The position numbers were made by a program, and so were the translations under genes. DNA of 64,000 nt from Bicyclus anynana. Taxonomy: Eukaryota; Arthropoda; Insecta; Lepidoptera; Nymphalidae. The stretch is taken from positions 16,152,501 to 16,216,500 of the forward strand of contig NC_069083.1 in the NCBI RefSeq assembly GCF_947172395.1, written 5' to 3'. Below the pieces are notes generated by a model. That model worked only from the letters and a program-made list of their open reading frames with translations, was not told where the DNA came from and searched no databases. Positions within the stretch are counted from its first letter, which is position 1. The number at the start of each line of letters is the position of its first letter. Below are positions 1 through 11,299 of the stretch, in pieces.

Positions 1-530
1 AAGAGTCAAAGGGTTCAGACCCTAAAATCAAATTGATGCAGGACAGACACCGTGACAGTCGGAATTTGCACACGACATCAATTAACGTGTCTCGATAGGG
101 GAACTAATTGGTGCAATTTCAGTGTTTTTATTTCTTTCATCCATATTCTACACTAAATATGTTTCTATGTATATTTTTTCTAATGCTTTGTTATTATATA
201 TGCGTTATATTCGAATAAGATAAATCATTCGGGACATTACAAAAGCGATTAAAAGCTTATACTTCGTATAAGACTTTTTATAATTAGGTGTAGAAAATTT
301 AGAAAAATGTGTAAATAGACATAGACAAAAATGTGAGCACATCCGAATAATTAGATATTATCGATTGTGGATGTAAATTTACGTGTTTTTATAACTCGAA
401 TAAGTAAATATTATATAACACTAAAATATCGCAAGTAATTTAATACTTGTCTAAAGTCATACTTTTATACATTTTTTATTTAGACTATGTCATCGACACC
501 GTTTCATTACCGTAAACTTTAAAGAGAGCT
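1..530. other. AT-rich non-coding stretch, nothing recognised
   Basis: Stop-rich AT-rich sequence in all frames. I see no splice-bounded coding block, tRNA head or inverted repeat. It is probably intronic or intergenic. Confidence 0.5.
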
Positions 531-586
531 AGCTGTAAAACTTGCAAAGTTTTGAATGTAACTCAAAACTTTCAAGTTTTACAGCT
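531..586. repeat. Bulged short hairpin (candidate small-RNA precursor or palindromic element)
   Basis: Arms of 25 and 24 nt pair almost perfectly. The left arm begins AGCTGTAAAACTTG and the right arm ends CAAGTTTTACAGCT, with one bulged C at position 545 and a 7-nt loop (ATGTAAC). The bulge and loop resemble a miRNA precursor. The stem is shorter than a typical full pre-miRNA with its basal segment, so a small palindromic transposon remnant is equally possible. Confidence 0.4.
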
Positions 587-1620
587 GGAAGAGTAGAAAT
601 GAATTAGTATAGTAGGTACTTCTACAAATGTGTAACATTGGAACACGGTAAAGCACTTACAGAATGTCGAGATACGCTTTGAAAAGGGATAATCGTCCGT
701 AAAATTAAATTGGTAAGTACAGAACATTGTTTGACGTGACTCGGTGGAGTTTTCAGACAACCTATCAGCTTGTCCAGACCAATTAGTCTGGATTGGATAG
801 ATCGTTTTGTTGGTTTTTTATTCGTACAGTTCGCTGCGGCATAACAAAATTATTTTTCATTATTATTCTTTATTTTTTTATTTCATGTAATTGAATTTTA
901 ACAGGTAACCTTTTCTCCCCAGCTAATGTAAAACCTACTAAAAGCGAACTACGCACATTATATTTTTTTAAAGAGCAGCTGTTTTTTTTATTGAAACAGG
1001 CAATAAGTTAGTCACCTGGATTTTCTTGTTAGCCCTAAATGGCTAAAATGGTTATTGGTTATAAAGGTTGAACTTAAATCAAACTAAAACAATTTCATAT
1101 GACTTTCACCAATGCCAATTCTATGGTCCTAAGAAGCGGCATTAAAACTTGGCTCTGAAAATTTCGTTACATTAAAACAAAAAGCATGTTTGTTTTAATT
1201 TAAAGCTATGATGTAACCATTTAGACATTAATCAACTCTAATTAATTTGTCAAAAGTTATGGCCTGAACATAAGCTTATATACAAGTACTCGTAGAATGT
1301 GAAATTCCTTTGAGAACATTTCCGTTATATTGCCAAACTGAAACGCCAATTAACGAGCTTATACAAGCATAGAACGAGCGCGGCCATGCGATTCATGTTA
1401 TAACAAAGTTTGCAGCTGACAGTTTACGTTAAACTCCGTATAAAGCTACGTTTGAAATATGTACGCTATTTAAAAATTTACTCAGACACCTACCGAATTA
1501 AGACGAATTTCAGAGTCAAGAGTGATACTACTATTTACGACTTTCTTAAACACAATTAATTCTGATAAGAAACAAATTTCTTTTTACAATAATTGAATTA
1601 CTTAATATACCTATTCTTCT
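587..1620. other. Non-coding stretch, nothing recognised
   Basis: AT-rich sequence with only short spurious open frames. No repeat family was recognised. Confidence 0.45.
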
Positions 1621-1626
1621 TCTTAA

Positions 1627-1815
1627 TCGTTCACTCTTGACAGAGTGGTCGTGGTTACGCGATGAGCGACGCTTTCTGTGCAATGTGCCTCCACTTTTGG
1701 CAATTGGCTGCGTTTTTTGAACACTCCACCATGGATGATTGAGTAGCCTAGACTAAATCCGTCCAGCGGGTTGTAGATCGACCTCTGGATCTTTTGCCTT
1801 CGACTTGGCCAGGTA
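1627..1815 (-). pseudogene. Non-LTR retrotransposon (LINE) ORF C-terminal remnant
   Basis: Read on the minus strand, the segment resembles the C-terminal tail that follows the reverse transcriptase in some insect LINEs. Short blocks such as RSRGR-like, then HGGVFKK/QSSMVE-type and CQKW-type motifs, appear in alternating frames, so the tail is frame-broken. It ends in a CTTCTTCTT-type tract. No upstream RT motifs are present, so it is 5'-truncated. The LINE clade cannot be fixed from this piece. Confidence 0.45.
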
Positions 1816-2009
1816 CACAGACAGACAGACTTGGTAGTGCATACTACCAATCGCAAAATTGAATCCTGATATCTGGAGATGTGGCCAAATAACTTAAAAA
1901 TATGTAGGTATATGTAAGTACCTATAACTAAGCTGTAAATTAATAAATTCAAAACGTAGAGTTCATTACTTAAATTTGCCATATTCTGTCTGTAGAATAA
2001 ATTAAACAA

Positions 2010-2920
2010 AACACTATCCTTACTTTATGTGAAATCAAGAAAACTTGAAGAAAACAGAAGAAGTACAGAAGGAAGCTTTACACAAGCGTGTACCAAGTCG
2101 TAGATACAACAGTCCAAGATAATGAGACTAACATGGCCCATTACTAATTTATCTAGATTTTAAAAGCAGTGCAACCTATCGGCAAACCAAACGGCAGCTC
2201 GGCGAAACAACGTCGACCACAACTCGCCCACGAAGTGCCCCAGTGGAAAAGGTCGCCTTGAATTTCCTAATGTAATTAAACTTTCAAATAGGAGGGACCA
2301 AGCCTGCACGCCCGACCATTTAGCCAGGGATGTATAAGGGAACCTAAATGAGAAAATGCTGAAAAGAAATTATAGCACACCCTTAATTACATTCCTGAGG
2401 AATACAAATTTAGTTCAAGTTTACCCCAAGGCGGAGTCATGAAGTTTAGTCAAAAATAAGTCTACGTGGACGTTATTTATGCCTGCTTAGCTAGCTTAAT
2501 TAATGAATGCTTACGTAATGAATATACACTCTTATGTCGTCGTACTTTGATGGAAATTTTTGCTTGTGTGGCTAAATTAACATTGACTCTTATGGTGCTG
2601 ATAGACTTGAGCATTCACTTAACAGAACATTGAGTATTCGCCATTTTCATATTTGTCGAACTGAACAACGAGCCAAGCCAAGCATAAAGCATAAACATTG
2701 CTACGAACATCTTGATAATTTTAGCGAACGCTCTATTCGATGTTTCCATTTCAAGCAAAACTGCTCGCTAGAACGCTCGATATTCTATCGATCGGTAAAA
2801 TGTTCTCGTATTTTTCTGTGATGTAACATTCGCACGAATGCTCATTACAAGTGTATGCTCAAGTCTATTAGCACCTTTAGCCTATTTTAATGATCCACTA
2901 CAGAAACACTAAGATATGAT
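2010..2920. other. Non-coding stretch with possible unclassified repeat
   Basis: A moderately GC-rich patch at about 2165-2300 (AACCTATCGGCAAACCAAAC and following) may be an old repeat but matched no family I recognise. The rest is AT-rich and featureless. Confidence 0.35.
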
Positions 2921-2924
2921 AGCA

Positions 2925-3195
2925 TAGACCCACCACGCTGTTCCGATGAGCGGGCTAAATATAGGGTGATTAGGTTTTGACTCATAAACGATCACTCTAA
3001 GATGTTGGGACCGACGGCAATGCGCTCTCCGAGGCACGGGTTCTAGTAGGTACCACCTCTGGATTGAGAACTATTGCAGAAAATTTCTTGGAAGAAAGAT
3101 AAACTTTCATCCCAACCAAAGGACTCGAACCAAGAACTTTTTAATTTGAAACCACATAGGCTTCTATGCCAACGAGACAGTTGAAAACAAAACAT
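2925..3195 (-). repeat. tRNA-headed SINE (family 3), degenerate
   Basis: On the minus strand a tRNA-like head is visible. A box A-like segment reads TTGGCATAGAAGCC and a box B-like segment reads GGTTCGAGTCC. An AAAGTTTATCTTTCTTCC-type body and a CCCGTGCCTCGGAGAGC block follow. The copy at 3727-3850 shares the head and the TTTCTWNCAAGAAA-like body. It is diverged and has no clear target-site duplication. Confidence 0.55.
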
Positions 3196-3482
3196 TCTGG
3201 CTAAAATATATTCACAATAAAACCACATTAAAGATGAATAAACACCGCCGGCACACACAATACAAAGCTTTGAGTTTTTCAATTCAATTTAACCGCAGAC
3301 TCTCTCATCTCTGTGTATGGTGAATTAACCACAAGTACCTACTATACGGTTTTGTGAAAAATTTAAATAAAGCTTAATGGATAACATTTCAAAATAATCT
3401 AATTAGGTAGTTAATAATGCAGCGTTAAATTTTCGCTTGCTCAATAATAAAATTTGGAATTAGAAATAGGTACAATAGTAGA

Positions 3483-3690
3483 AGATCCGAATTAGAAACG
3501 ACCTTCACACTTCTGTTAAATGAATGAAAAGTGTTTTATATCAAATTTAGTACGTTCAAAAATACATTGCAAGTAGGTTGCCTAAAAATCTTATTATTAA
3601 CTATGGTAAATGATAGTTTTTCCAGAGTTTTTGAGGCAACTTACTCGCAATATAATAATTTTGTTATAAAGTATTTTATTAGGTAGTATT
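3483..3690. mobile_element. MITE fragment of the family at 14147-14581
   Basis: The left arm (GAATTAGAAACGACCTTCAC, then AAAAGTGTTTTATATCAAAT) matches the start of the 435-bp MITE at 14147. An inverted inner segment (GAGGCAACTTACTCGCAATA) marks the beginning of the right arm. The outer right arm is missing or diverged. Confidence 0.6.
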
Positions 3691-3726
3691 ATTTATTAGG
3701 TAGTTTCAAATACGGATGTGACTACA

Positions 3727-3850
3727 AGTGACTGCCTCGTCGGCACTGTGTCTATGTGGTTGCATATTACGAGGTCGATCGTAGGTTCGAGTCCTGGGGT
3801 GAGCTATTAAATGTTAAGATTTTATTTCTATCAAGAAAAACATATGTAGC
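3727..3850 (+). repeat. tRNA-headed SINE (family 3), 5' part
   Basis: The head CTGCCTCGTCGGCACTGTG is followed by a box B-like GGTTCGAGTCC and a TATTTCTATCAAGAAAAACA body. A second, inverted tRNA-like patch (AGCCCGAACCGGGCTAGAA) follows near 3920. Family relatedness to 2925-3195 is by eye. Confidence 0.55.
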
Positions 3851-4311
3851 TTAGATCTAACAAGCAACTCCAATACGGGTTGGCGGGCATAGAATGAAAA
3901 AAGTTTAGTATCTAATAGCCCGAACCGGGCTAGAATCCAGGCTATTCCTTGTGATTCGAAGCCACTGAAACAATGTGTCAGCACACTAATTTGCGTACTT
4001 GAAAATGTTTAATCAGTATTACCAAAGAATTATCTACATCGCAATACCATACAACATGTTGGCCTACTTGTCCCACATCTCAACTTTGCCCTTGTAATCT
4101 TAGTAGATACCACAACAGTGCAAAGGATCAAGCTCGCCTCTTTGACCTACCGTATTATGATACGGGTCTTTTGCCATTAACCTATAAAGTCTTTTATAAT
4201 ACTAAAATCAATGTAAAGATCTACTTTGATCCCTGAAGCAGCTAACCTACGGTTCACACAAACGAAATATTTTACCTCTACAACGAAAACTACTCGATTT
4301 TCGTTTTAGAG

Positions 4312-4485
4312 AAAAGTACAATTTCAGATTTGCGCTGCGGTGCTACAATGTACCTTTTTACAAATTCGAGAACTGCCAAAATGTGGAATGCCCTTCCGGC
4401 GTCTATGTTTCCTGACACGTATAATTTGTGCACCTTCAAGGCAAGAGTGAATAGACATGTTCTAGGCAAGCGCGCTTCATTTTAG
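4312..4485 (+). pseudogene. CR1/Jockey-like LINE ORF C-terminus, 5'-truncated
   Basis: One frame reads SDLRCGATMY, a linker, then RTAKMWNALPASMFP, then LCTFKARVNRHVLGKR and a stop at about 4485. The pattern 'R-S/T-x-x-x-W-N-x-L-P ... F-K-x-x-(V/L)-x-x' is the characteristic end of the ORF2 reverse-transcriptase protein of CR1/Jockey-type non-LTR retrotransposons, just before the 3'UTR. Only the last ~58 residues remain and no RT core is visible upstream. The 3'UTR probably continues to about 4530 (CATCAGGCTTGATTGTGGTC). It is a dead, 5'-truncated insertion. Confidence 0.75.
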
Positions 4486-4539
4486 ACCTCATCATTGCTT
4501 TTCATCAGGCTTGATTGTGGTCAAGCGTAAGTAATAATC

Positions 4540-5160
4540 TCCACAGAATTTACTAAACAACCTACTAACAACCGAGTTAATTTCGAGAAGAATGTAAGCA
4601 AAATTTACTATCTACTATCCTTTCCAATTGCACAATATATCTACTTAACAACGTAACATACATAATGCTAAACACGCGCAATATCGGTTCAGGGCCACTT
4701 AGCACCTCACAAATTATTCGTTAAGACCGTATTCACCGCCATAATTTCTCGTGCAAAGCCTTTGGGGATTTCCAATATCACCTCCAACTTACATTTTCGA
4801 CGCCATTTTCTTACTTTGGACGAAAATCGGGGGCCCCATTGCGCATGCTAAACGCAATCACAATCGCTTTGAAAATGTTGGTGTCGGCGATCGGCGTATA
4901 GATTTGAAAATTCAAACAAAACTTCAACATAAATTGTACAAATTGAATCATAAAATCATAACATTTTATGGGTTGCAATATTATCACCTAAGACCACGAC
5001 CGAACTTCAAACGAATATCAATTCAAACGAATTCAAACGAAAATTACGAGTAAGTACCTCTTTTGTGTAGTTGTGTATCATAATCATTATCAGCCGATGG
5101 AGTTTGTAATAGTATATTTGAACTATTTATACTGTTAATACTGCTTATTTATTTAGTGTC
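4540..5160. other. Non-coding stretch, unclassified
   Basis: An open frame of 100 codons (4751-5053, +) shows no recognisable motif and is AT-biased at its end. I do not call a gene. Confidence 0.35.
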
Positions 5161-5187
5161 GTGCTTACTAATAGTAAACCCACACTA

Positions 5188-5312
5188 AACAAGTGCGTCC
5201 ACTGATCCGCATCGTACGGATCGTCTCAGACGGATTATTTGTATCGTAAAAAAAAAACATCCGCTTGATTCGATGCCACCGATGCGTACGATGTGGATCA
5301 GTGGATGCCTAC
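5188..5312. mobile_element. Small MITE with TCCACTGATCC inverted termini
   Basis: The left end AAGTGCGTCCACTGATCCGC and the right end GATCAGTGGATGC are inverted copies. The inner arms around CATCGTACGG / GCGTACGATG also pair, giving a ~120-bp foldback with an A-rich middle. A second copy lies at 60139-60235. The transposon superfamily is not assigned. Confidence 0.7.
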
Positions 5313-5319
5313 TATACCA

Positions 5320-6090
5320 GTATATTAATTATCGCGCTGCAAAATGTGTACCTATGTATGTGCATATTTATTTATAAATATATTCCATAATAATTCAGTG
5401 TTGGTATTTATTAATCATCACTACTAGTATCACTCAAGTGGGCTACTATCATAGACCACATCGTCACCTAACATCAGATTGAATCGCATTCAAATGCAAA
5501 AAAGCTCGCGGGGAATAAAAAAAATATTTCCACATCATAGCGATTATTATCAGCCCTGGCTGTCAGTGCGTTGCGCAATTACCCACTTTGCGCTGTTTAC
5601 GGTAAAATTTCTTTTTTCACTGCAAAGCGCCATACACCTTGATTCATAAACGCCTTAGGCAGTGAACTGTGAAGCGTTTTAAAAGCCTACGGAGGGAAAA
5701 ACTAACTGTTGCGTTGAGGCCTCGTTATTCCGCCTCAGTGAGTGAGTGCTGAATGAAGAATGAATGGACCGAGCGAACCGTACGCAAAATCACTTTCAAT
5801 TCTGCATTATTATAGGAAAGTTGTAAGTGAAAAGTTAAAAGTATAAGTATTAAGGTTCATTCATCAACGTAGTCGTTTGTATATTTAAACGCATTTTTAA
5901 CATATCAGATTATTTTCTACAATATTTCGCCTTAGAAGTATTATTTTTGCGAAAAACTACTACTATGTTCTTTTCAAGCTTTCGCTTCTTCTAATAAATA
6001 TGACCAATATACAATAACCCTCTACCAAATTTTAAAAAAATATTTAAGCTTTATAAGCGTGAAAACGTAACAAACAGATTAATATCGTAC
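5320..6090. other. Non-coding stretch, unclassified
   Basis: No coding signal. The region 5560-5780 is somewhat less AT-rich (GTCAGTGCGTTGCGCAATTA and following) but shows no family hallmark. Confidence 0.35.
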
Positions 6091-6097
6091 TACCATA

Positions 6098-6297
6098 ACT
6101 AGCTGTCGCCGCGCGGTTTCATCCACGTGGTTCCCGTTCCCGTAGGAATACGGGGATAATATATAGCCTATAGCCTTCCTTGATATATAGTCTATATAAC
6201 ACTGAAAGAATTTTAAAAATCGGAACAGCAAAAAAGCGTTCAATCAAACAAACAAACAAACAAAAGAACTCTTCAGCTTTATAATATATTATAGATA
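6098..6297 (-). mobile_element. Helitron-like/MINE-type short element, type A
   Basis: The same ~200-bp unit recurs at 11092, 49558 and 60294. In sense orientation it starts CTATACTAATATTATAAAGC, has AGTTTGTTTGTTTG and a TTCAGTGTTAGATAGCC block, then a GGGAACCACGCGGGTGAAAC stem and ends CAGCTAGT. The GC-rich 3' hairpin followed by CTAG at an A/T boundary is Helitron-like. It is non-autonomous and non-coding. Assignment to the lepidopteran Lep1/MINE group is from memory. Confidence 0.65.
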
Positions 6298-6447
6298 CAG
6301 TGGGTATTGTACGAGTATTTTAATAACGGTTGAGGTTCTTATATGCCATACTTCGTACCCAATTCATTACACAGTCCGCCCGCCCTGATAACGTCGCGAT
6401 ATTGAGGTCGTTTTAATTACACCGTACGTCACGTTATAACGTTAAAC

Positions 6448-6702
6448 TTAACAAGGAGGCCCCCAATTTCCAAAAGATATCAATCTGTTCACACCCGAGA
6501 AGGCACGCGTACGTACCATCGGGCCATACGTCTCGCGATAATGATCGATCTGCCTTTTGGACTGAGGGCCTGTTATTGCCAGACATGCCTCATTGTATGA
6601 GAGCTGAAAGTCTACCAGCCTATACTCTACCTTAGTTAAAGGCGCATTTGGAACCCCCGTAACTTGAATTGTAATTTTTGGACTAAAATTATCACCATTC
6701 AA
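6448..6702 (-). other. 84-codon open frame of unknown origin
   Basis: An open frame with less AT bias than its surroundings, containing TGPQSKRQIDHYRETYGP-like sequence. I recognise no domain. It could be a repeat-derived fragment or chance. No splice-site pair or conserved motif supports a host exon. Confidence 0.2.
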
Positions 6703-6719
6703 TCACAACGTTTCAAAAG

Positions 6720-7660
6720 TGCTTGTAAACTAAGCCTAATTGAAATAAATGAATTTTGAGTTTGAGTTAAGACGGCAGCCAAGAAGGTAAGTATGAGCTG
6801 TGGTGGCTTTGAAAGATAGCAGGTTTCCAGAGTCTAGACCCTCAACCGTCGAAGTAGTTGTTTAATATTTTTCTCGGAATAACACGAGAAACCATGTCCT
6901 TAGTCGCCAATTACTTAGCTCCGCGGCAACCTTTCGAGAAACACCTTTTAAGATTTTTTTAAAGTGAACTTTTAAGGGTCTCTAAAATCTCACCACGAAG
7001 CCAAGGTTCTGGCAACTGAAGACATGATATCTCGTAGAAAATATTTACTACGTTTTTACATGAACAATTCATATGGAACCCTATGTTCTTCAAAAGCCAT
7101 AATCCAAACAACATAATTGGCTACCGTACTAACATATAAGTAGGAGGATATAAGGATTTCATAAAAAGAGCAGATCTAGCTATCGCAGGCTCTCATTCTG
7201 TTTGTAACGGTGGTACATTGCATTACTTACAGAGGTGATACCGCAAATACATAAAAACAGCTCAACTTTTTCTTTTATGCGCGAAACGTGCGAACGTGAA
7301 AACATCGCTAAAGATTAAGAGGAAAATATGGTGGAGTTTCAGAGATTCTGTGGCTACAATGGAAGCGATTTTAACCTAAGTGTAAATGGAACGAAGCGGT
7401 TTTTGTACTTTAAGGGCAAATTCTTAGACTATCTCCTAATCTTACGAGTATACAATATATAAATATGAAAAGACGTACATTGTATTAATTTTCACATACA
7501 TTGAAACATAATAAAAAAAAAAGACAGAAAAACATTAATATGTTATGTTGGTCATCATTATCAGCCTAATTTAGCAGCCTACTTATAGGGGACCAAGCCC
7601 CCTACTTATAGGAGAGGGGACGTAAAGCTTAGATCCTACGATAACGGGGACGCTAGTCCT
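6720..7660. other. Non-coding stretch, mostly unclassified
   Basis: The piece at about 7546-7650 (CATCATTATCAGCCTAATTT, then two ACTTATAGG copies) looks like a decayed lepidopteran interspersed repeat. The remainder holds nothing recognisable. Confidence 0.35.
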
Positions 7661-7670
7661 ACTTATATTT

Positions 7671-7812
7671 TAAATGAGAAAGTTTGTTACTCTTTTACGC
7701 CGCTACTACTGAAGCGATTTGGCTGAAATTTGGAATAGAAATAGATTTTAATCTGGATTAACACATAGCCTTTTTAAATTCCAAGCGGGAGAAGTCGCGG
7801 GGTTCACTAGAA
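7671..7812 (+). mobile_element. Helitron-like/MINE-type short element, type C
   Basis: Contains the family phrase GCCGCTACTACTGAAGCGAT, then GGCTGAAATTTGGAATAGAA and the end GAAGTCGCGGGGTTCACTAG. Other copies occur at 19228, 21030, 40821, 51465, 51735 and elsewhere. It is diverged and has an internal deletion before the end. Confidence 0.65.
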
Positions 7813-7814
7813 AT

Positions 7815-9118
7815 TAATGAATAATTAGATGCGATGTCAATCAGTTTAAATCTAGCATGTGAAAAGTTAAAAGTAACAAGACAAAATCGACACTATTTTT
7901 AAAGAAGTTTCGCGGAGCACAGCGGAGTTTCCATTGAACGAAGAAGATAATGAAGTCGGAAGGGGAAGCAATTAAGCTTTCTCGCTGTTGAATTGTTTTA
8001 CTGACTTCAATTGTACTTTAAACAGTGATCTTCTCTAAAGTTATTATTTAATTCCGTCATTGCATCACGCGAGATCGTAGAGCCAATTTCTAAAGTGGAT
8101 TGAGGATCTTAGGAAGTATTCAAACGAATATTATAATGTTATACTCCTCTTTTAAGTGTATCTCGTATATGGTTCAGATTATTTCCTAAGAAAAACAAAT
8201 TTATTTACAAAACTCGGTCACATCTTGGAATTCTGGTAGAAAATACGAAATAGTGTGTATCAAGCGACCCAGATATCTTCAAATTAGGCAAAGTCGGTAA
8301 GTTGATTCGGTAAAGCACTAAGTTACTCGTATCGCTAGACTAATTCACTATCTTCGACGTATGCTAGTTGACATTAACGAAACTGAGATGCTATGTGACA
8401 AATATCATCCGGTGCTTACTAGAGGATATCACACAGTAGGTAAATAGCATTTTGTCTATTGGTTTGACGTTTATTTTAATAAATAGATTGATAATAAAGA
8501 CCAAAATAATGAATAGTCTAGCAGGTCAATACAATGTATCAAGTATCTACTAAACTCAAACACAAAATTAATTTATTTCAAGCACCTATTTACATTATTA
8601 TTTGCATATTTCAAGCCATTTCAAAACGTTAAGTTTGACTACTGTACAGACTACTAACGGTCCGGAAAGCAGGACAAATAATTAACAAGGGAATAAAAAA
8701 CAAACTATAAATATTATACATATAATCACAGTTCACATACATGGCACAGATTTGTGGCACAGTGTCGGCGTGTCATTATAGTCTCACACGTTATACGAGT
8801 ACATATTTTGACTGTATACAAACAGGCAGCACCGAAAACAAAGCTTTTTTAGTTCATCCCTCAACGTTCCCCTGTGAGTGGGGGTGTTATTAAAAAATTC
8901 CGTCACGCAAATACAAAAGTGTGACGGGATGACACGAGTAGGGCAAGCGTTGAAGGGTGCGGAATGGATTTCTGAGACAAAAAGATGAAATAAGTACTTT
9001 TTGTGCCTTTTTTGTTTCTCTTCACCAACATAACATAAGTTAGCATTGTATGAAATAGTTGTGCGAAATATATCACTAATGAGTTTGGGATCTATACAAA
9101 AGATCTTGGAAAGATATG
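7815..9118. other. Non-coding stretch, unclassified
   Basis: AT-rich with no coding or repeat hallmark. A short inverted pair (CCGTCACGC / GTGTGACGGG) lies near 8901-8930. Confidence 0.4.
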
Positions 9119-9120
9119 AC

Positions 9121-9407
9121 GACCTCCGTGGCGCAATGGCATTGGCGGTTTGTGTGTGGCAAGGTTTTCTTAATTGGTCCAGTTATGGCTGGTGGGAGGC
9201 TTCGGCCGTGGCTAGTTACCAACCTACTGGTAAAGACGTACTGCCAAGCAATTTAGCGTTGTTCCGGTACGATGTCGTGTAGAAACCGTAGAGGTGTGGA
9301 TTTTCATCCTCCTAGTTACAAACAAGCCCGCTTTCATCTTAAATTGCATCATCACTTACCATCAAGTGTGATTTTAGACAAGGGCTAACTTGTAAAAAAT
9401 AAAAAAG
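9121..9407 (+). repeat. Metulj-like tRNA-derived SINE (family 1), internally deleted head
   Basis: It starts GACCTCCGTGGCGCAATGG (box A). It lacks most of the anticodon/box B region, then continues through GGTGGGAGGCTTCGGCCGTG and GGTGTGGATTTTCATCCTCC, and ends ATTTTAGACAAGGGCTAAC plus an A-rich tail. Seven copies of this family occur in the window. The open frame across it is incidental. Confidence 0.85.
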
Positions 9408-9490
9408 GAGGTTTGCAAGCACGTGGTAGCTCAATATCGTCTCTCCTATAATAAGGGAAGCCTTGCTCTGAAGTTGCGAAAGTAAGCTGA

Positions 9491-9522
9491 AGCTGATGAT
9501 GATGATGATGATGATGATAATG
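9491..9522. repeat. (ATG)n microsatellite
   Basis: About ten consecutive GAT/ATG units follow GCTGAAGCT. RTE LINE copies in this window end in the same repeat, so this may be the tail of a very short or decayed insertion. Confidence 0.7.
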
Positions 9523-9524
9523 GT

Positions 9525-10835
9525 GTCAAGGTAAGTAGACTAGTGACAGAGTAAATCCACTTTAAGATAAAGTCTGTAACTGTATTGAAAGCATATTTTA
9601 CACATTTATTTACTGGACGTTAAGAAATAATTAATTCAAGGATTTCTTTTTTCTAGTAATGAACTTCCACAAAATAACGCCTACTTGTATTCAATAAAGA
9701 AAACATTGTTTATAATTATTTACATTTTTCAATAAAGTTAACTTAACAAAGTGTATTGTGCAGCAAACTTCCAAGACTTAACAAAGTAGTAAAAAAAATG
9801 TACAACGCAAAGTCGCAAAAAACTTCACTAAAGAAGAGCTTTAGCGAAGTTTTTTAAGACTTAATCTATTCAGGTCAAGTTGTTTCTAAAGAAACGGACT
9901 CCTCAAATGGTGCTTTACTGCAGAGTGAAAATGTCGCGATACAAAATGCAATATCCTTTAATCACTAGATGACAAGGCCAGGCGATTCACTACCTTAGTG
10001 GCTTTCAAACAAAGCTAAATACCTACTTTGTTTTACTTTCACAACCATACGAGGAACATCACTAGGACGCCACTGTGATCATCGTGGGACGTTATTAAGT
10101 AAAAGTTTAAAAATGACTCCTAATCGTTTATACAATTAGATGAAGATAATTTGTAATGTTAATATTTTCTACAAACTTCTATTACACAACATTATTTATA
10201 ACTGACAGTCATTAAACACGATATAGCGTAGTATATCCCTTATAGTTTAAAATAATAAAAGCAATTTGTTGTAACTTAGAGGGCTGAGAATGAGTCTGCT
10301 TACTGTACTCAGATGTGTACAGTTCCAGAATGTTTAGAGTTATCCTAGGAAATATTATTTTTATATCATTGAATTTATGAACGTACTAAATCATGGCATA
10401 AAAATATTTTAAAGGCACTGCTATCAGCTTTAAGATCAAGTTAAGGTTCAACTTCTGATTGCGGTCTAGCCTTTCATTAAGTTTTTACTTACTTATTTAC
10501 GTACTTCGGTTCACTGCAGTTCGTAGCACAACTTAAATAAGCTGAATTACAGCGGTGTAGATTAACCTCTTAAGCGCTTTTCATAAAGAATCTAGAACCT
10601 CCTTTGATTATTCAATTTTCACATTTTCATTCGAAACCAACTAAATTAATCCTGGTAACAAAAATGAGAAATATTTCCTCTTGCGCGATAAATAAGATTA
10701 ATATTACAGGATGCGGACGAGCGAGTATAAATCATTTGCAGATTGCGGCCATGTTTTGCCATTTTTAACAAACTTACAAAAAGTAAACGACTAAGAATTA
10801 TGTGTAAGCTATGCCTCGATATATGCCTCCACACA
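9525..10835. other. Non-coding stretch, unclassified
   Basis: AT-rich. A short imperfect hairpin lies at 9817-9855 (AAAAAACTTC / GAAGTTTTTT). Nothing else was recognised. Confidence 0.4.
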
Positions 10836-10837
10836 TT

Positions 10838-11022
10838 TCTTTTTTTTTTAAGAATATTTGCCATATCTTTTTAAATATGACCAATATTCCCATTCCCCTC
10901 CAACTAGTCGGGAAAGACTGAATTAATAGTGGGTACGACAATAGACCAACGGGTCGGGGAAACTCACCACCACCGGTGATGAGTGTGACCGCTCTTACCG
11001 TTGAGCTATTGAGGCTATAAAA
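10838..11022 (-). repeat. tRNA-derived SINE (family 4)
   Basis: On the minus strand the head reads AATAGCTCAACGGTAAGAGC (a clear box A). The body contains CCCGTTGGTCTATTGTCGTA and GGAGGGGAATGGGAATATTG, followed by an AATATTCTTAAAAAAAAA tail. This is a separate tRNA-SINE family from the others in the window. The two overlapping open frames here are incidental. Confidence 0.75.
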
Positions 11023-11091
11023 GGCATCGTACTTACTCGTTAAAAAATAATTATAAAATGATTTTAGTATGTGAAATGGTTTATATTTATT

Positions 11092-11288
11092 ACTAGCTGA
11101 CACCACGCGGTTTCACCCGCGTGGTTCCCGTTCCTGTGGGAATATGGAGATAATATATATTCTATAGCCTTCCTTGATAAATGGGCTATCTAACACTGAA
11201 AGAATTTTTCAAATCGGACCAGTAGTTTACGAGATTAGCGCGTTCAATCAAACAAACAAACTCTTCTGCTTTATAATATTAGTATAGA
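11092..11288 (-). mobile_element. Helitron-like/MINE-type short element, type A
   Basis: A near full-length copy: the sense end CAGCTAGT, the GAACCACGCGGGTGAAACC stem, the TTCAGTGTTAGATAGCCC block and the start ATACTAATATTATAAAGC are all present on the minus strand. Confidence 0.75.
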
Positions 11289-11299
11289 TTTTTATACAG

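Noticed and set aside
9046..9282. 78-codon frame
   Set aside because: It lies across a SINE copy.
10646..11106. Two overlapping minus-strand frames
   Set aside because: They cover a tRNA-derived SINE (family 4) and its A-rich tail.
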